A stretch of DNA of 64,000 bases from Microscilla marina ATCC 23134 (GTDB taxonomy: Bacteria; Bacteroidota; Bacteroidia; Cytophagales; Microscillaceae): NCBI RefSeq assembly GCF_000169175.1, contig NZ_AAWS01000035.1, positions 1 to 64,000 of the forward strand, written 5' to 3'. A program made the translations under genes and the position numbers. Of the stretch, positions 45,142 to 55,023 are shown piece after piece (positions within the stretch are counted from its first letter, which is position 1; each line of letters starts with the position of its first letter). Below the pieces are notes generated by a model. That model was given only the letters and a program-made list of their open reading frames with translations, ran no database searches and had not been told where the DNA came from.

Positions 45142-47481
45142 ATGCGTATCCATTTATTCAAGTGCCTTATTATTGTGGGAGTTTTGCTCTTAGGAGCGAG
45201 TGGTTATACCACCGCCCAGCAAAATTACAGCGTGAAGATCATTGCTACCGTAGCCAGACCAGTTTCTCCCTACCTCTTAAATTTCGGATATAACCACTCG
45301 CTTCAATTGACCATGGTGCTCAACGGCTTGACCTCGTACGCTGGTTACTTGCGGATCAAATTGGAAAGCGTGGATGGGCGGGGAATTGTCATACAAACGC
45401 GGGATAGTTACCGACCTTTGCTCGACCTGGGACCTAGCCAGACCCTGAGCGGCTCCGAGTTATCGGGTTATTTCTCCGCAAACAACCTGTCGTTTTCGGG
45501 GTACTCCCGGCAGCAGTATTTGAAAACGAAAAGAATCCCTGACGGAATATACCGATTATCTTTTTCTTTCGTGGATAGATTCAGAGCCAATGTCTTGGTA
45601 TCTAATGTAGACATTCTGTCGCAAAAAACGTTGCGGGTATTTGCTTTGCAGCCACCCATACTGAATTTTCCGCTAATGATGAGTCAAGTTAATAAGACCA
45701 ATCAAAGCTTAAAACCCATTCCGATCAGTTGGACAAGACCCGCTAACACCCCATTTAATCCTGAGTATGAATTGATATTGAACGAGCTACGCCCCGATTG
45801 TCAAAACCAATATGCGAATATAAACGCAAATAACCAAGCCGCCAGTCGAATATCTCAAGGCGAAATATTCAATTGCCTGGGTCCCGAAATATTTCGTGCC
45901 ACCACGACTGGTTTGAGCTACAACTATGGCATGCAAGCCGAACCTGCCCTGGGCTTGGGTAAATGGTACGCCATTCGCATCCAGGCGCGCGACCCCCAAG
46001 GCAGAACTTTGTTTATCAACGATGGAGTAAGCCAGATTCGGGTGTTTCGTTATGGCAAACCTTGCCCCATCCCGATTCGCTTAAAGGCAACTGCCCTCAA
46101 TCCCTACCAAGTACAGCTTGATTGGGATGCCTTGCCCGACCACACGGGTTATACCCTACACTTCAAGCGCGAAGGCGATGCCTACAAATGGTACACCCAA
46201 CGTGCCCTCTCTAACCGCACCCAAATTAATGATATGGAACCCGGAGTATCCTATTCGTTCAAACTTACCGCCAACTGCAATGCCTTTGGCAGCGAAGAAA
46301 CTGCCACCGTAGATTTTAGAATGCCCACCCCCAAGCCCACCGGAGTACAATGCGGCAAACCCCTGGTGGTAGACCTCAGCAATCAAACTCCTATCTCAAA
46401 TTTGCGAGTAGGCGATAAGATCATGGCGGCTGACTTTGAATTTACCTTGGTAGAAGTCAAACCCTTGGGGAGAGGTTGGTTTTCCGGGCGAGCCTACACC
46501 CACATCAATTATTTTCAGGGAGCCAGGGTATTTGCCCGGTTCGACCGCATCAAGATCAACACCGACAAACGCCTCATTGATGGGGAATTGACGACCACTG
46601 GGGCGGGCACCCAAATCATACCCGACGAGTGGCGCGACCAATACCTGAGCTTTACGGGCGAAATCAACAATTTATTTGACGAGATAGAAAGAGGGCTGGA
46701 TAAAATAGACCAGGTGGTAGGCAAAATAGACCAGGTACTGAAAAAAGTAGAAACCTGGGTAAAAAACTACGATGGCCCCGACAAAGCCGAGCTACTGGAA
46801 ACCATCCAGATTGGTAAAAAGGCGATTGAGGATGGGAAAGAGGCCATCGACAAAGGCAAGGTGACTGAAGGGCTGAAAAAGTTGAAGGATGGAAGTGGGA
46901 AGATTCTCAAAGTAGCGGGCAAGCTGGCAAAAGAAGCCCTGGAAAAACTCTGGCAGGAATTGAGTGATTTGTTTAGAAAAATCGTTCAGGCAATCAAAGG
47001 CGATGACGACGCCCGGCAAAAGCAACTTTCCGGACAAATGGATAGTTTGAGTGTAACCATCAACACCGAAGTAGATAAGCTACGCCCCACCATTGCCCCC
47101 GAAAACGCCCCCGCACCACAGGCAGACTCTACTACCTTGATGGTGATAAGCACCGATGTAGCAACCGCCACCTCGCGGTATCCGGTGACCAAAGGCTACC
47201 TGGAAGCCCGACAAAAATACGCGGTGGTGAATGTTCAATACCAACAAAAGAAAATCCGGTTAGTGTTGTTGGTAGAATTGCTCCAAAAAGCCGACAAAAT
47301 GGCCTTGGTGGTGAAGCAGATCAAAGACAAAGCAACAAATATAGTGGAGGAATATAGCCGCCTCAAAAAGGCAGGTAAAAACGAATTAGAGATCATTAAC
47401 GGTTTGAAGGAGCTGGTAGCCCAGTTTATCAATCAAGCCGTAGTCACCCCATTTTTAGAAGAAAACGGGCTAAAAAAATAA
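45142..47481 (+). CDS. exported FN3-type accessory protein of the toxin locus
   Basis: The 779-residue product has a signal peptide (CLIIVGVLLLGASGYTTAQ). Its first part (about 25-300) has beta-rich segments such as LQLTMVLNGLTSYAG and IYRLSFSFVDRF. An FN3 domain follows at about 310-395 (KATALNPYQVQLDWDALPDHTGYTLHF). A region with LRVGDKIMAADFEFTLVEV and GWFSGRAYTHINYFQGARVF (about 415-480) precedes a long coiled coil (about 515-620; DKIDQVVGKIDQVLKKVE) and a C-terminal helical part. Such FN3-bearing proteins sit upstream of giant Bacteroidota polymorphic toxins (the TANFOR type, by memory). The next gene starts 7 bases downstream, so it is cotranscribed with the toxin and probably helps export, tethering or folding it. 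No catalytic site is seen. Confidence 0.7.
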   Translation: MRIHLFKCLIIVGVLLLGASGYTTAQQNYSVKIIATVARPVSPYLLNFGYNHSLQLTMVLNGLTSYAGYLRIKLESVDGRGIVIQTRDSYRPLLDLGPSQTLSGSELSGYFSANNLSFSGYSRQQYLKTKRIPDGIYRLSFSFVDRFRANVLVSNVDILSQKTLRVFALQPPILNFPLMMSQVNKTNQSLKPIPISWTRPANTPFNPEYELILNELRPDCQNQYANINANNQAASRISQGEIFNCLGPEIFRATTTGLSYNYGMQAEPALGLGKWYAIRIQARDPQGRTLFINDGVSQIRVFRYGKPCPIPIRLKATALNPYQVQLDWDALPDHTGYTLHFKREGDAYKWYTQRALSNRTQINDMEPGVSYSFKLTANCNAFGSEETATVDFRMPTPKPTGVQCGKPLVVDLSNQTPISNLRVGDKIMAADFEFTLVEVKPLGRGWFSGRAYTHINYFQGARVFARFDRIKINTDKRLIDGELTTTGAGTQIIPDEWRDQYLSFTGEINNLFDEIERGLDKIDQVVGKIDQVLKKVETWVKNYDGPDKAELLETIQIGKKAIEDGKEAIDKGKVTEGLKKLKDGSGKILKVAGKLAKEALEKLWQELSDLFRKIVQAIKGDDDARQKQLSGQMDSLSVTINTEVDKLRPTIAPENAPAPQADSTTLMVISTDVATATSRYPVTKGYLEARQKYAVVNVQYQQKKIRLVLLVELLQKADKMALVVKQIKDKATNIVEEYSRLKKAGKNELEIINGLKELVAQFINQAVVTPFLEENGLKK

Positions 47482-47487
47482 GCAAAT

Positions 47488-50400
47488 ATGTGGATGATTC
47501 AACACAAAACTTTGAATACTATGTTGTATACCTTTCTCAAAAAATACACTTTGCTGCTTTGTTTGCTTTTGGCAAGCCTGAGTGGGCAGGCAAAAGAAAC
47601 CGACCCCGAAATACAACGCCGGATTGCCACAGGTACTAAAGAATTGAAGGCAATCATTGCCCAAAATGCCTGGAACAACGCCCGTGGTTTGTCGCACCTC
47701 AACCGCTATGTGTTTGGCAACACCAAGTGGATCAAAGTACACCAACAAGCCATTGACAACTCGGCGGCAGAAGCGATCAACGCCTTGTTGGTCAAGTACA
47801 ACGAACAAGCTGCTGGGGGCAAGCCCTATGTCTACAACGCGGTAAAGTTGTATGTCTACCTGGGGGGCATTCAGGGGTTCAAAGCCCCCAAACCTGCCAA
47901 AAACGAGACCATCGCCCAAACCATTGCCCGCATGAAGCGGGAGGGTGACCGCCGTTTGTATGAATATACCCAATACCAAACCGCCCTCCGAAAAGAATAC
48001 AAAGTATTGAAGGGAATCATGAAAAGTGCCCCGGCTGCCTTTCAAAAATCGACCTACCAAATGCTGGCTGGGCTGGCCATGTACCTCGATGTGTACCCCG
48101 AAAAAATCGCCTTGAAACCCAACGAAGTATTGGTCGCGGGCATCCACGGCATATTGCCCAATGCCTCGCTCAGCAAAACCGATGGCGCCATTGCCCCCGT
48201 GTTGCGCAGCCAAATGCGCCCTTATATGAAAGCAGTGATCAAGGAACAGCCCCAGCTTACCCCCACCGAAGCGCGCCAACGCCGGGCACAAGCCACCCAA
48301 AAGCTGGTAGAAGCATTGCTTGCCCAATTGGGCAATTACCACCCGGTAAAAAATCCGGCGAAGATTGACTTGAACGCCGAAATGCCCAAGCTCCTGACTA
48401 TGACCCACCAAGCCGCCAAAGTAGAAGCCATGCAAAGCCAGGTGCCTACCCAAGCCCAATCGGAGCTGGCGGGCAAGGTAGAGGTATGGAACTACACTGG
48501 GCTCAAGGCGAAGGGTTTTCGTTGGGCAGCTACCGAAGACGATAAAATGAGGGCAGAGTTTGTCAAGAAAATTGTGTTGGTGGTCACCAACTCCCACACC
48601 TCCCGGAGCACCTTGTTTGACATTGCCAACCGCCGGGGGCGTTTTGACCCTGGCGACGATGAAATGGTGTTTTGGGTGCATTATACCGATGCCCGCCACC
48701 ACACGGCTACTTTTTGGTACAGCCAGCAAGTAGAAGAAGCCCTGCAAGCCCTCAAAGCCAATGCCGGGGTGCGCAAGCTCTTTGAGCAAATGATGCGCCG
48801 GGGGGTAGACGAGATGGGCAAAAGTCTGACCCAGGTATGCGGGGCAGTACATTATGTGACCCGAATGCTGACTAACTGCATAAAAGCAGGGCAGATACCC
48901 GAAAAGTATTGGAACCGGGAACACAAAGATTATATCAAAAGTATGCGCTGGGTGCTGGCCATTGTTGCCATGGATTTTAGTGGGGGTGAGCTGGCTACTC
49001 GTCATTTTGCCCTGAGCTGTGGTTTGTGGAATGGCACCCTCAAAACGGTGGGCGATATTACAGGGCTGGTGTCTATGTTTACGGGCTATGTGTCTGACCC
49101 TAAACTGCGTAGTCAGATGGACGCCATGTTTAAAACGCTCAAAGACAAGGGCTTTTTTAACCTCATTGGCGAGCAGTTTGGCAAGCATTTCAATGCCTTG
49201 GGTAAAATCAACCACAAGTCGTTTTACCTGTTGGGCGAAGACATTATCTTTATTTTATCGATGGCAACCGGGGCAGGCGAGTTGGGCTTGTTTGCCAAAG
49301 GGGGGAAACTGGCAAAGTTGGGGCAAGGGCTCAACGGAGCCGTCAAAGGAGGCAAAGCGGCGCTTACGGTGGCGCAAAACAGCTTCCGGGTGTTGCGTCG
49401 GCAGTTGGCGGGGCAAGTCAAGTTTGTCTACCGCAAAACCACCCAGGCTTATGACATCGTGGCATCGGGCAAGGTGATCGCTACTTTGCAGGGAGGAAAG
49501 ATCAAAGTCAAGCGTTGGATCAATACCACCCAAGACAAAATACTGCACCCCAAGTCGATGGACAACAGTCCCGATGGTAAATTTATCGCAAAAAATGAAA
49601 AAGGAGAGTATGGGGTTTGTAAGGCAGATGGCAGGGGCAACTACCAGTTTGAGCAAGCGGGTTTTTATGCCTCCCTAAAACCTGCCGAAATACAAAGACT
49701 CCGCAAAGTAAAATGGAATAACCGCGATGAAGCCCTCGATTTGTTTATCCATGCCGAAGGCAAACAACACTTCGCCTACCTGGAAAATGCCCAGGGTAAT
49801 CTGCAAAAAATAGATGTCAGCACCCAAGACCTTGCCAGCATCGTTCGCACCATTGACCCTGGCGCTACCAAACCCATCCGCCTACTTTCGTGCAGCAATA
49901 TGAGTGCTGCCCAAGACTTCTCGAAAGCCCTGGGCAACCGCCCCATATACGCCACCGATGCCATTGTGCGGGTACACGCCGATGGAGGCATTACCACCAT
50001 TGCCAGGTCGGGCAGCAAAACCAGTAAATGGCGCAAACTGCAAAATGGCAATGATGTGGGCAGGGCACCTAAGCCTAAGAAGCCAAGCAGAGCGGCGAAG
50101 AAGGAGTTTGTGGAGATGGGGCAAGTCAAGTTGCCCAATGCGGTGGAAAAGAAACTTGCGGAGCTTCATATAGATAAAGCGGAATTTATGAAGGATTATT
50201 CTTCTATTCAGCAAGCTGTAGAGGCTAATCCAGGGTTAATTGAAGGGTGGAAGGTGTTAAGTAGTGATGTCACTATAAGAACTGATGCTAAACATTTGCA
50301 AGGTGTTTATGAGCATTTGAAGGCTAACCCAAGCAAATTAGATGAAGTTAAAAAAGGCTTTGAAACTGCTACTGATAAGCGAAAATTCTTGAGTGGTTTA

Positions 50401-51891
50401 AAATTGACTAAAAAGAAGATGGAGCTTATACATAAAGTAACATACAAAAGCATTGACTATCAGGTTTTTAGAAATAGAGAAGGGTCTGTATTTATTAAGT
50501 TTGATAATGGAGGCGTTTCTGCTGCTACAGGAAAACCTAAGCTAAAAACATTAGGACGAGGATCTATCAAAGATGGTGTCTTTGATGGACAACTTACCAT
50601 GAAAAATCAAAAAACAGGTAAATATTGGCATCCTGATATACGTGGTAGTTTTGTTCTAAAAACCCTGATTGATACAGAGATTGCAGCAGGAAAGCAATTC
50701 AAAGCATTTAAGGCTAGTTGGAATCAAAACTTAAGTGATAATCTTGATAATTTCAATGCAGCACTGCAACAAGGTTTAAGTAAAGCCGAAGCTGCAAAAA
50801 AAACTTGGACTGGTATCTGGTTAGACAAAAACTATAAACTTGGTAAAATTACAGATGATGACTTTTCAGGGATAATGAATCCTGATGGTATTACTTATCA
50901 AAACGTAAATGTTAAGTTTAATATTTTTCAGCCATCTAATACTTGGAAAAACATTCCTGACCACCCTAATCTACCCTACTTGAAAGCAAGCGTACAAAAG
51001 TTGGGTGAAAATTTAGAAAAGGTTTTTGTTAAAGATTTAGAAAACAAGGCATTTAGAGAAGGGGTGTTCGAAAATATAGGGCTTGTAAAAGGTTGGGAAA
51101 TACTCTACAAATCAGGAAATGCAAGAGATATAACAGCACTTTATAAAGCTTGGTTAGGTTCTATAGGTGTATCACCACAACACCTTTTAAGAATTGATAA
51201 GTTTGGCGATGAAGCTCTAAAAGTGTATAGGGCATTAGGTAAAGACCTCCAGGGACAGCAAATCACTGTAGACAAACTTCAAGATTTAGAACTAGTTGCA
51301 AAATGGTTTCAAAAACAAGAATTAGATTATTTATGGGGGTTAAAAGGCAAAATGAAATCTGTGGTAAAGAGAAATATACCTAAATGGAATAGAATGAAAG
51401 AAGTATTAGGGATAGACTTAGCATACCAAATCGTAATAATCAACAAAACAACTAGAGGCAATCGAAACTGTGTATACTGTAGTTTAAGCACAGATTACTT
51501 ACTTAAAGGCGGTGAGCTAGTACCTGTTAAATTTAACCCTCCGAAAGGAACATCTACTCCTTCAACCATTTCTGAAAAGTGGTTTGGGAGAAAATATAGC
51601 AATAATCCAACTTCTATTAAAAGTATAAATACAGAAATGAAAAAACTTGGGGATGGCGCTACTGGTATAATAGCTTGCAAATTTAATAATCCTCAAAAAA
51701 CAGGTCATGCTTTAAATGTAGTAAATATTAAGGGAAATATCTGGGTTATTGATGCACAAGCTGTTTCTAGAGATTACTTAATGACTCTAGATGAGTTTTT
51801 TCAAAAATTTCATTACATTCATCTAATGAATACTACTGGTGTTATGCGAAAAAAACCTCCATTAAGCCAGTTTAAGGAAACGATGAAATAA
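47488..51891 (+). CDS. large exported polymorphic toxin, papain-fold (Tox-PL-like) C-terminus
   Basis: 1467 residues. Signal peptide (LKKYTLLLCLLLASLSGQA). Residues about 40-870 are GC-rich helical stalk. A domain at about 740-860 contains IRLLSCSNMSAAQDFSKALG and GGITTIARSG, as seen in many polymorphic toxins. The DNA turns AT-rich near base 50150, at PGLIEGWKVL (about 909-918), and stays so to the end; a second GLVKGWEIL lies near 1200. The C-terminal toxin domain has RGNRNCVYCS (Cys 1328, 1331), GHALNVVN (His 1407) and WVIDAQ (Asp 1422), the Cys-His-Asp order of papain-fold toxins, which act as peptidases or deamidases in the target cell. It starts 7 bases after the upstream gene. The immunity gene follows 15 bases downstream. 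The papain-fold call is by motif. Confidence 0.82.
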   Translation: MWMIQHKTLNTMLYTFLKKYTLLLCLLLASLSGQAKETDPEIQRRIATGTKELKAIIAQNAWNNARGLSHLNRYVFGNTKWIKVHQQAIDNSAAEAINALLVKYNEQAAGGKPYVYNAVKLYVYLGGIQGFKAPKPAKNETIAQTIARMKREGDRRLYEYTQYQTALRKEYKVLKGIMKSAPAAFQKSTYQMLAGLAMYLDVYPEKIALKPNEVLVAGIHGILPNASLSKTDGAIAPVLRSQMRPYMKAVIKEQPQLTPTEARQRRAQATQKLVEALLAQLGNYHPVKNPAKIDLNAEMPKLLTMTHQAAKVEAMQSQVPTQAQSELAGKVEVWNYTGLKAKGFRWAATEDDKMRAEFVKKIVLVVTNSHTSRSTLFDIANRRGRFDPGDDEMVFWVHYTDARHHTATFWYSQQVEEALQALKANAGVRKLFEQMMRRGVDEMGKSLTQVCGAVHYVTRMLTNCIKAGQIPEKYWNREHKDYIKSMRWVLAIVAMDFSGGELATRHFALSCGLWNGTLKTVGDITGLVSMFTGYVSDPKLRSQMDAMFKTLKDKGFFNLIGEQFGKHFNALGKINHKSFYLLGEDIIFILSMATGAGELGLFAKGGKLAKLGQGLNGAVKGGKAALTVAQNSFRVLRRQLAGQVKFVYRKTTQAYDIVASGKVIATLQGGKIKVKRWINTTQDKILHPKSMDNSPDGKFIAKNEKGEYGVCKADGRGNYQFEQAGFYASLKPAEIQRLRKVKWNNRDEALDLFIHAEGKQHFAYLENAQGNLQKIDVSTQDLASIVRTIDPGATKPIRLLSCSNMSAAQDFSKALGNRPIYATDAIVRVHADGGITTIARSGSKTSKWRKLQNGNDVGRAPKPKKPSRAAKKEFVEMGQVKLPNAVEKKLAELHIDKAEFMKDYSSIQQAVEANPGLIEGWKVLSSDVTIRTDAKHLQGVYEHLKANPSKLDEVKKGFETATDKRKFLSGLKLTKKKMELIHKVTYKSIDYQVFRNREGSVFIKFDNGGVSAATGKPKLKTLGRGSIKDGVFDGQLTMKNQKTGKYWHPDIRGSFVLKTLIDTEIAAGKQFKAFKASWNQNLSDNLDNFNAALQQGLSKAEAAKKTWTGIWLDKNYKLGKITDDDFSGIMNPDGITYQNVNVKFNIFQPSNTWKNIPDHPNLPYLKASVQKLGENLEKVFVKDLENKAFREGVFENIGLVKGWEILYKSGNARDITALYKAWLGSIGVSPQHLLRIDKFGDEALKVYRALGKDLQGQQITVDKLQDLELVAKWFQKQELDYLWGLKGKMKSVVKRNIPKWNRMKEVLGIDLAYQIVIINKTTRGNRNCVYCSLSTDYLLKGGELVPVKFNPPKGTSTPSTISEKWFGRKYSNNPTSIKSINTEMKKLGDGATGIIACKFNNPQKTGHALNVVNIKGNIWVIDAQAVSRDYLMTLDEFFQKFHYIHLMNTTGVMRKKPPLSQFKETMK

Positions 51892-51905
51892 ATACCTTTA
51901 CTCGA

Positions 51906-53081
51906 ATGGGCACTCACTTGACGGAACAAATAGTAATAGATTGGGTAAAACAAATCCTTGATTATATTAATAATAAATTTCCATTGGCTCACTTGAGGGT
52001 TGATAAAAATTGTATTTTGGAAACAAATGATGTATGGTTGGTGAGGTGTCAAAATAATGAATACCTTAGTACCGGAGATGTCAGATACCAGCTTCATGCT
52101 TTTCCAGAGCCCTTTATATTAATAGATAAACGGGATTATCAGATATACTTAGTCAGAGATGCATATTGTGAAGAATTACCTGAAGCTTATAAAAGCTTTA
52201 GGGGTGGAGGGTTTTATGATGTAATTTTTGAAGAAGTACTATATAAAAATATTACAGCAAGTCAATCCTTGATAGAAATATCTTCTCCTGATTTACTGGA
52301 AGAAGTATCTTCTATATGGCAGGGTTCAACACATCTACGTTCCATCAATGAGCTTTGTTACAGTAATTTTAGTAATTTATCAAAAGAAGATGTGCTTGCA
52401 CTTGCTGAAGCAGTCGCAAGACAGGAGGGGCTCAATAAGAGTAATGAAACCGTTGAGTTAGTTGTAAGCAATCTTAGCTCTGTGGATTCTGTTTGGTTTG
52501 TTGGATTCCAAAGCCAAGCATTCTTACTATCCAATAAAGTGCAAGATATGCTCTTGGGAAACCCTGTTTATTTAGTGGACAAGCAAGATGGTAAAATATA
52601 TGCTTGTGAAGGATCTGGTGAAGGGCTGTTGAATGATTTCTTATATCATAAATATGGGTGGCATTCTGAGTTTTTGTGGGAACCTCTTAATCTACCCAAA
52701 ATAAGATTAGAGTTGCCAAAAACAAAAGAAACTCCTTATATATGTTTTAACGCAGATAAAGGTATTTTTAAGATTGAAGGAAAATCTACTATTCGAGAGG
52801 ATGAACTTTTCTTTGCTTTTTATAGACCTGTGGTGGATTTTTTAGAAGGCTATAAACAAATAGCCTTGCCAAAGTCAGTTTTTTACTTTGATATAGAATA
52901 TTTAGACGAAAGAAGTAATGGTTTCTATTTTGATATTTTTGGTAAGATAAGTGAACTTCAAGAGTTTACAAAAGTTTATGTTATCTGGTACTTTGAGGAT
53001 GATGATCAAGGAGACATTGGAGCAGAATATTTAGAGCATTTCTCTGATTTATCAATGGAGTTTGTACAAAAAACAAAATAG
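51906..53081 (+). CDS. immunity protein: two Imm35-like units fused to SiaC/DUF1987-like domain
   Basis: 391 residues, no signal peptide, strongly AT-rich like the toxin tip. Two tandem related units: DVWLVRCQNNEYL with PFILIDKRDYQIYLV (42-83), and SVWFVGFQSQAFL with GNPVYLVDKQDGKIYAC (195-234). Both resemble the Imm35 pattern (WvF.y...GN.PilVdk..G.i), which is the known partner of Tox-PL. The C-terminal 120 residues (about 270-390) resemble SiaC/DUF1987: LPKTKETPYICFNADKGIF, the helix FFAFYRPVVDFLEGY, YLDERSNGFYFDIF and VIWYFEDDDQGDIG. SiaC is a phospho-regulated protein; its site lies in a YLNTSS-type stretch, where this protein reads YLDERS, with Glu 335 at the Thr position (aligned from memory). 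The start ATG is at 51906. Confidence 0.7.
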   Translation: MGTHLTEQIVIDWVKQILDYINNKFPLAHLRVDKNCILETNDVWLVRCQNNEYLSTGDVRYQLHAFPEPFILIDKRDYQIYLVRDAYCEELPEAYKSFRGGGFYDVIFEEVLYKNITASQSLIEISSPDLLEEVSSIWQGSTHLRSINELCYSNFSNLSKEDVLALAEAVARQEGLNKSNETVELVVSNLSSVDSVWFVGFQSQAFLLSNKVQDMLLGNPVYLVDKQDGKIYACEGSGEGLLNDFLYHKYGWHSEFLWEPLNLPKIRLELPKTKETPYICFNADKGIFKIEGKSTIREDELFFAFYRPVVDFLEGYKQIALPKSVFYFDIEYLDERSNGFYFDIFGKISELQEFTKVYVIWYFEDDDQGDIGAEYLEHFSDLSMEFVQKTK

Positions 53082-53105
53082 TGTATATACCAATGCATTG
53101 GTACG

Positions 53106-53228
53106 CCCCCCACTGTTGCGCATTTTAGTGCGTTCCTTTTTCTACGAGCATTTATAATGCGGTTATGAAGCAAACGAAACACTGATTATTAGAAAGTGAA
53201 AGCCAGATCATTTGTCTATGGCTTTTTT
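53106..53228. repeat. inter-cassette element, copy 1
   Basis: Sequence after the first immunity gene: CCCCACTGTTGCGCATTTTA at about 53107, TTCCTTTTTCTACGAGCAT, then AACACTGATTATTAGAAAG and a hairpin (AAAGCCA 53199-53205 with TGGCTTT 53219-53225 and a T run). Similar blocks follow each immunity gene, at 55558 and 58757. It probably ends transcription and serves as the recombination boundary. Confidence 0.6.
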
Positions 53229-53357
53229 ATGAATAAACTTGTCTAGCTTTTACATCTCTCAGCAAAGCATCCAGATTATATAAAATGCACTCTCTGTCTT
53301 TTTTCGGGGAGTGGGGAATGCATTTGTTTCTTTCAGCCCCGCTGGAGTAAGTCTCAG

Positions 53358-54905
53358 ATGGCGCAAGCGATGAACAAGCTCAGGAAAAAGGGAGTTTGGA
53401 AGCTCGTAAAAGAAGAGTATAGCAAAGCCACTTGCAACAATTTTGTTACCAACTATACCCAAGGCAAGGTGTTGGTAGACCTGCTGTCTATTTATGTAGG
53501 GGCTCCTAAAACAATCAATGGTTTTATTGAGTTTACGGGCAAACAACTGGATAACCTGACTACCAAAATAGCCCCCACCCTCACCAAGCTCAACCTGGTG
53601 ACCAAAAAATTGAGTAATAAGGCGATTAAATTAGTGAAAGAAAGTGGGGTTTTTAAAATTAAAAAAGCAGATAAAACCCTTGCCCAATTAAACCCCGAAG
53701 GTAAGCTGGAAGTAACCAGAGCTTTGCGTACCCAACCTGCTGGAGACCTGGCAGCATTGAGGGCACGAGGGGAGGCTACCCAACCCATAGCAGCTCGTTT
53801 GCCCGATGGCACAGAGATGAACATTGTGATTTATAAGCAACGCACCAATGCAGGCGAAGAGTTGGTGCACTGCCAACCCAATGGCAAGCGCACTTGTTTT
53901 GTGGCGGGTACGCTTATACTGACTAATAAAGACCACAAAAAAATAGAGGACATCCGAGTGGGCGATTGGGTATGGAGCTATAATGAAAAAACAGGTAGGC
54001 AAGAATTGAAGCGGGTAACCAAAGTGTTTGTAAGGCAGACCCAAAAACTTATAAATTTATATTTTGGCAACGAAATTATTCAAACTACGCCTGACCACCC
54101 ATTTTATCTGGAGGGCAAATGGGTAAAGTCAGGCAATCTGAGCCAGGGTGACAGTTTACACTTGTTCTGTTCACGCAGGTTGGCATTGGATAGTCTGGTC
54201 AAGGTAGATACCAATGCCAGGGTTTACAATTTTTCGGTCACCAAGCACCACAACTATTTTGTGGGGAAAGCTGGGGTGTTGGTGCATAATGCCAATGGGT
54301 ATGATGATTTGCTTGCCCGCACCAACAGTCAACCACTCAAAGATAAAATCAATGCCTTGGGCAATGACAAGGCGAAGTTTTTAGATGACTTTAAGGATGT
54401 AGATGCTGTTTTGGCTAAGTTTGAGGCAAAGCCTGAGTTGGTAGATGGGTGGAAAATTCTTTATCCAGAGCCTTTCTTTAGAAAAAGAATAGAAGATTTA
54501 GAAGTTGTTGCAAAATATCTAGAGGGAAACCCTGGTAAACTTAATGATATACTAAAGGAATTTAAAAATACAAAAGGCACAATGCCACGACGTAAACTGT
54601 TATTACAGTGGGAAAAAAGTAAAGCAAATTATGTATCACGGTTTGTGGCAGGCAAAACCTACAAGGTCGATGTCTTTGAGGCTTGGAGATCAGAGGTCAA
54701 ATATGGGGCTGAATCTATTGAGAAAATACGAAGACTAAAATTAAAGATGGAAGCAAATGGCTTTGACCCAAGTTATCCAATAATTGCAATTGAATATAAA
54801 GGGCAAGTATTGTTGGTAAACGGTCATCATAGGTTAGCAGCAGCAAAAGCTGCAGGAATAAAGGATGTCCCGATTCGCTTTTTGGATGATATTGAGTTTT
54901 TGTGA
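53358..54905 (+). CDS. toxin cassette: HINT domain plus ParB-like toxin
   Basis: The 515-residue frame starts ATG 53358 but has no signal peptide, so it may be a cassette remnant of a longer toxin or a directly expressed module. Residues 1-175 are helical stalk-like. A HINT (intein-type) domain begins with Cys 180 (TCFVAGTLIL), continues with KIEDIRVGDWVWSY and TPDHPFYLEGKWV, and ends at VLVHN (His 310, Asn 311); it could release the toxin by self-cleavage. After the boundary KPELVDGWKIL (DNA becomes AT-rich at about 54450) the C-terminal toxin contains IAIEYKGQVLLVNGHHRLAAA and AGIKDVPIRFLD, a ParB/Srx-like fold with the GHHR motif, as in ParB-type DNase toxins. The candidate immunity gene is at 55024. 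Confidence 0.8.
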   Translation: MAQAMNKLRKKGVWKLVKEEYSKATCNNFVTNYTQGKVLVDLLSIYVGAPKTINGFIEFTGKQLDNLTTKIAPTLTKLNLVTKKLSNKAIKLVKESGVFKIKKADKTLAQLNPEGKLEVTRALRTQPAGDLAALRARGEATQPIAARLPDGTEMNIVIYKQRTNAGEELVHCQPNGKRTCFVAGTLILTNKDHKKIEDIRVGDWVWSYNEKTGRQELKRVTKVFVRQTQKLINLYFGNEIIQTTPDHPFYLEGKWVKSGNLSQGDSLHLFCSRRLALDSLVKVDTNARVYNFSVTKHHNYFVGKAGVLVHNANGYDDLLARTNSQPLKDKINALGNDKAKFLDDFKDVDAVLAKFEAKPELVDGWKILYPEPFFRKRIEDLEVVAKYLEGNPGKLNDILKEFKNTKGTMPRRKLLLQWEKSKANYVSRFVAGKTYKVDVFEAWRSEVKYGAESIEKIRRLKLKMEANGFDPSYPIIAIEYKGQVLLVNGHHRLAAAKAAGIKDVPIRFLDDIEFL

Positions 54906-54917
54906 GAAGCAAAACAA

Positions 54918-55016
54918 ATGCAAATGTATAGCAATAAAGAATCATTGTATCAAACCGCTAAATCACTTAAGGATCAACCAGACGCATTGCCATCTGACTT
55001 GATGCCTAAAAAATAA
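54918..55016 (+). CDS. possible 32-residue ORF between toxin and immunity genes
   Basis: ATG 54918 to TAA 55014-55016 codes for 32 residues (begins MQMYSNKESLYQ, ends LMPKK). It starts 12 bases after the toxin gene and ends 7 bases before the next start. It could be a leader, a cut relic of an earlier tip, or chance. I report it because spacing is tight on both sides, at low confidence. Confidence 0.25.
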   Translation: MQMYSNKESLYQTAKSLKDQPDALPSDLMPKK

Positions 55017-55023
55017 GAAGAAT

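Noticed and set aside
47470-49215. 581-codon minus-strand frame opposite the large toxin
   Set aside because: It is the shadow of the GC-rich plus-strand toxin; residues are low in charge logic and rich in His/Gly/Phe, with no signal or domain, while the plus strand has a signal peptide and operon context.
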